From positions 682,001 through 746,000 of the forward strand of contig CAWJPW010000011.1 in assembly GCA_963844845.1 (NCBI GenBank): DNA of 64,000 nucleotides, read 5' to 3'. Below, one piece after another: positions 62,914 through 64,000 of this stretch. Numbering within the stretch: position 1 is the first letter of the stretch; every line of letters starts with the position of its first letter. Below the pieces are notes generated by a model. The model ran no database searches and was not told the origin of the DNA. It worked only from the letters and a program-made list of their open reading frames with translations. The position numbers were made by a program, and so were the translations under genes. The DNA comes from CAWJPW01 sp963844845. Lineage in GTDB: Bacteria > Acidobacteriota > Thermoanaerobaculia > Thermoanaerobaculales > Sulfomarinibacteraceae.

Positions 62914-63978
62914 ATGCCAGTTTCTGAACACGTGATCGTCGCCGCCTTGCGTCAGGTCATGATCCCCGGTACCGGCGCCAACGTCGTCGAGGCCGACGCC
63001 GTCGAGAAGGTGGAGGTGGCCGGCGAGTCGGTGCGGGTGCAGATCGGGTTCCGTTCGCCCAGCCCGGCGCACGGCCAGGCGGTCAAGACCGAGGCCGAGC
63101 GTCTCCTCCGCCAGCTCGACGGCGTCGGCCGCGCCGTGGTGAATGTCCGGGTGCAGCCCGCGATGGCGGCCGCGGCAGCGCCGCGCCCGGAGCCGCCCGC
63201 AGGATGGTCCGATCGGATTCCAGGTGTTCGCCACCTCGTGGCCGTGGCCTCCGGCAAGGGCGGCGTCGGCAAGTCCACCGTCGCCGCCAACCTCGCGCTG
63301 GCGCTGGCCCGCCTGGACCGCAGGGTCGGGCTGCTCGACGCCGACATCTACGGGCCGTCGCAGCAGCTCATGACCGGCGCCAACGGCCAGCCCATGAGCG
63401 ATGCCGAGGGCCGCATCCTGCCGCTGATCAGCCCGGGGGGCGTCAAGGTCATGTCGTTCGGCTTCATCGTCGACACGGACCAGCCGGTGATCTGGCGCGG
63501 GCCGATGCTCACCAAGGCGCTGGAGCAGTTCGTATCCGACGTGGAGTGGGGCGAGCTGGACGAGCTGGTGCTGGACCTGCCGCCGGGCACCGGCGACATC
63601 GCCCTCACGCTGTGCCAGAACGTCACCCTCACCGGCGCCGTCATCGTCACCACACCGCAGGACGTGGCCCTCATCGACGCTCGCAAGGCGCTCCTCATGT
63701 TCCGCAAGCTCGAGGTGCCGATCCTGGGGATCGTGGAGAACATGTCGCACTATACGTGCCCCGACTGCGGCCACGTGGAGCACCTCTTCGGCACCGGCGG
63801 CGGCGCCCGCACCGCCGAGCAGCTGGAGGTCCCGCTGCTGGGGCAGATCCCCATCGACCCGGCGGTGGTTTCTGGCGGAGACAGCGGCCACCCCGTAGTG
63901 ATGGAGCGCCCCGAGTCCCCCGCCGGACGCGCCTTCACCGAGATCGCCGAGCGCATCGCCGCGGTCCTCGAGAGATAG
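62914..63978 (+). CDS. Mrp/ApbC-type iron-sulfur carrier ATPase
   Basis: A 354-residue Mrp/NBP35 P-loop protein that carries and delivers iron-sulfur clusters. An N-terminal MIP18/DUF59-like domain of ~85 residues comes first. The deviant Walker A is GKGGVGKS near residue 112, followed by DADIYGPSQ. The bridging-cluster cysteines are in YTCPDCGHVEHLFG near residue 284. ATG 62914 is preferred over the TTG one codon before. A 22-base tail without features follows its stop to the window end. Confidence 0.94.
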   Translation: MPVSEHVIVAALRQVMIPGTGANVVEADAVEKVEVAGESVRVQIGFRSPSPAHGQAVKTEAERLLRQLDGVGRAVVNVRVQPAMAAAAAPRPEPPAGWSDRIPGVRHLVAVASGKGGVGKSTVAANLALALARLDRRVGLLDADIYGPSQQLMTGANGQPMSDAEGRILPLISPGGVKVMSFGFIVDTDQPVIWRGPMLTKALEQFVSDVEWGELDELVLDLPPGTGDIALTLCQNVTLTGAVIVTTPQDVALIDARKALLMFRKLEVPILGIVENMSHYTCPDCGHVEHLFGTGGGARTAEQLEVPLLGQIPIDPAVVSGGDSGHPVVMERPESPAGRAFTEIAERIAAVLER

Positions 63979-64000
63979 CCGGATTCAAAGAATCAGAGAT

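Overview
The window reads as chromosomal DNA of a GC-rich, diderm (outer-membrane) bacterium. The clues are TolQ/TolR/TolB with a TonB/TolA-like protein, a lipoprotein thioredoxin, an LpxB-N-type small membrane protein, VWA and FG-GAP secreted proteins, and the order tilS-hpt-ftsH-folP-cdaA-cdaR-glmM. Together with the style of the secreted proteins (BACON/PKD modules, VWA proteins with a degenerate metal site, W/Y-rich FecR proteins) this points to Acidobacteriota, perhaps a Thermoanaerobaculia-like lineage. That placement is inference from gene content only. About 54 protein genes and one tRNA are supported, with no rRNA, CRISPR, prophage or complete insertion sequence. Genes are packed in short operons with many ATGA/GTGA overlaps.

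Layout. 0-7.3 kb: 3' end of a class A penicillin-binding protein, a MITE-like element, thioredoxin lipoprotein, SpoIIE-type phosphatase plus hexapeptide-repeat protein, a W/Y-rich FecR protein, cytidine deaminase. 7.3-14.4 kb: AsnC-type ligand-binding protein, stand-alone M41-like peptidase, an alkyl-DHAP-synthase-like/GlpD/lipid-kinase operon, IlvE, and a polyprenyl-type glycosyltransferase with an LpxB-N protein. 14.4-20 kb (minus): surface-glycan operon of Wzt-like ABC ATPase, GT4-GNAT fusion and a YfhO-like protein broken by a one-base frameshift. 20-30.6 kb: LolA-like protein, three large secreted proteins, and the ABC-2 permease that probably partners the ATPase 10 kb away. 30.6-33 kb: XRE regulator, TPR protein and secreted protein as one operon. 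33-38.5 kb (minus): S55 peptidase, beta-propeller protein, CoaD, GT4. 38.6-47.3 kb: dual cyclic-nucleotide-binding protein, VWA protein, a tol cluster without pal, zinc-ribbon protein, MFS transporter. 47.3-53.2 kb: acyl-CoA dehydrogenase, Tat-exported phosphoesterase, and a four-gene operon (zinc ribbon, HemL-like pseudoenzyme, HflX, FmdB). 53.3-61 kb: tRNA(CAU)-tilS and the c-di-AMP/cell-wall operon. 61-64 kb: alpha/beta hydrolase, PlsC, a second MITE-like element, Mrp/ApbC.

Cross-cutting observations. Many genes have a -10 hexamer only 6-10 bases before the start codon and no Shine-Dalgarno, so leaderless or near-leaderless transcripts look common. Two MITE-like elements share a colinear core and are flanked by YTAR tetranucleotides (CTAG, TTAG), the duplication made by IS5-family transposases. 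The best candidates for new biology are the HemL-like protein lacking both key PLP residues, the GT4-GNAT fusion in a glycan operon, the XRE-TPR-secreted operon divergent from an exporter permease, and the stand-alone M41 domain. No system can be called new from sequence alone.
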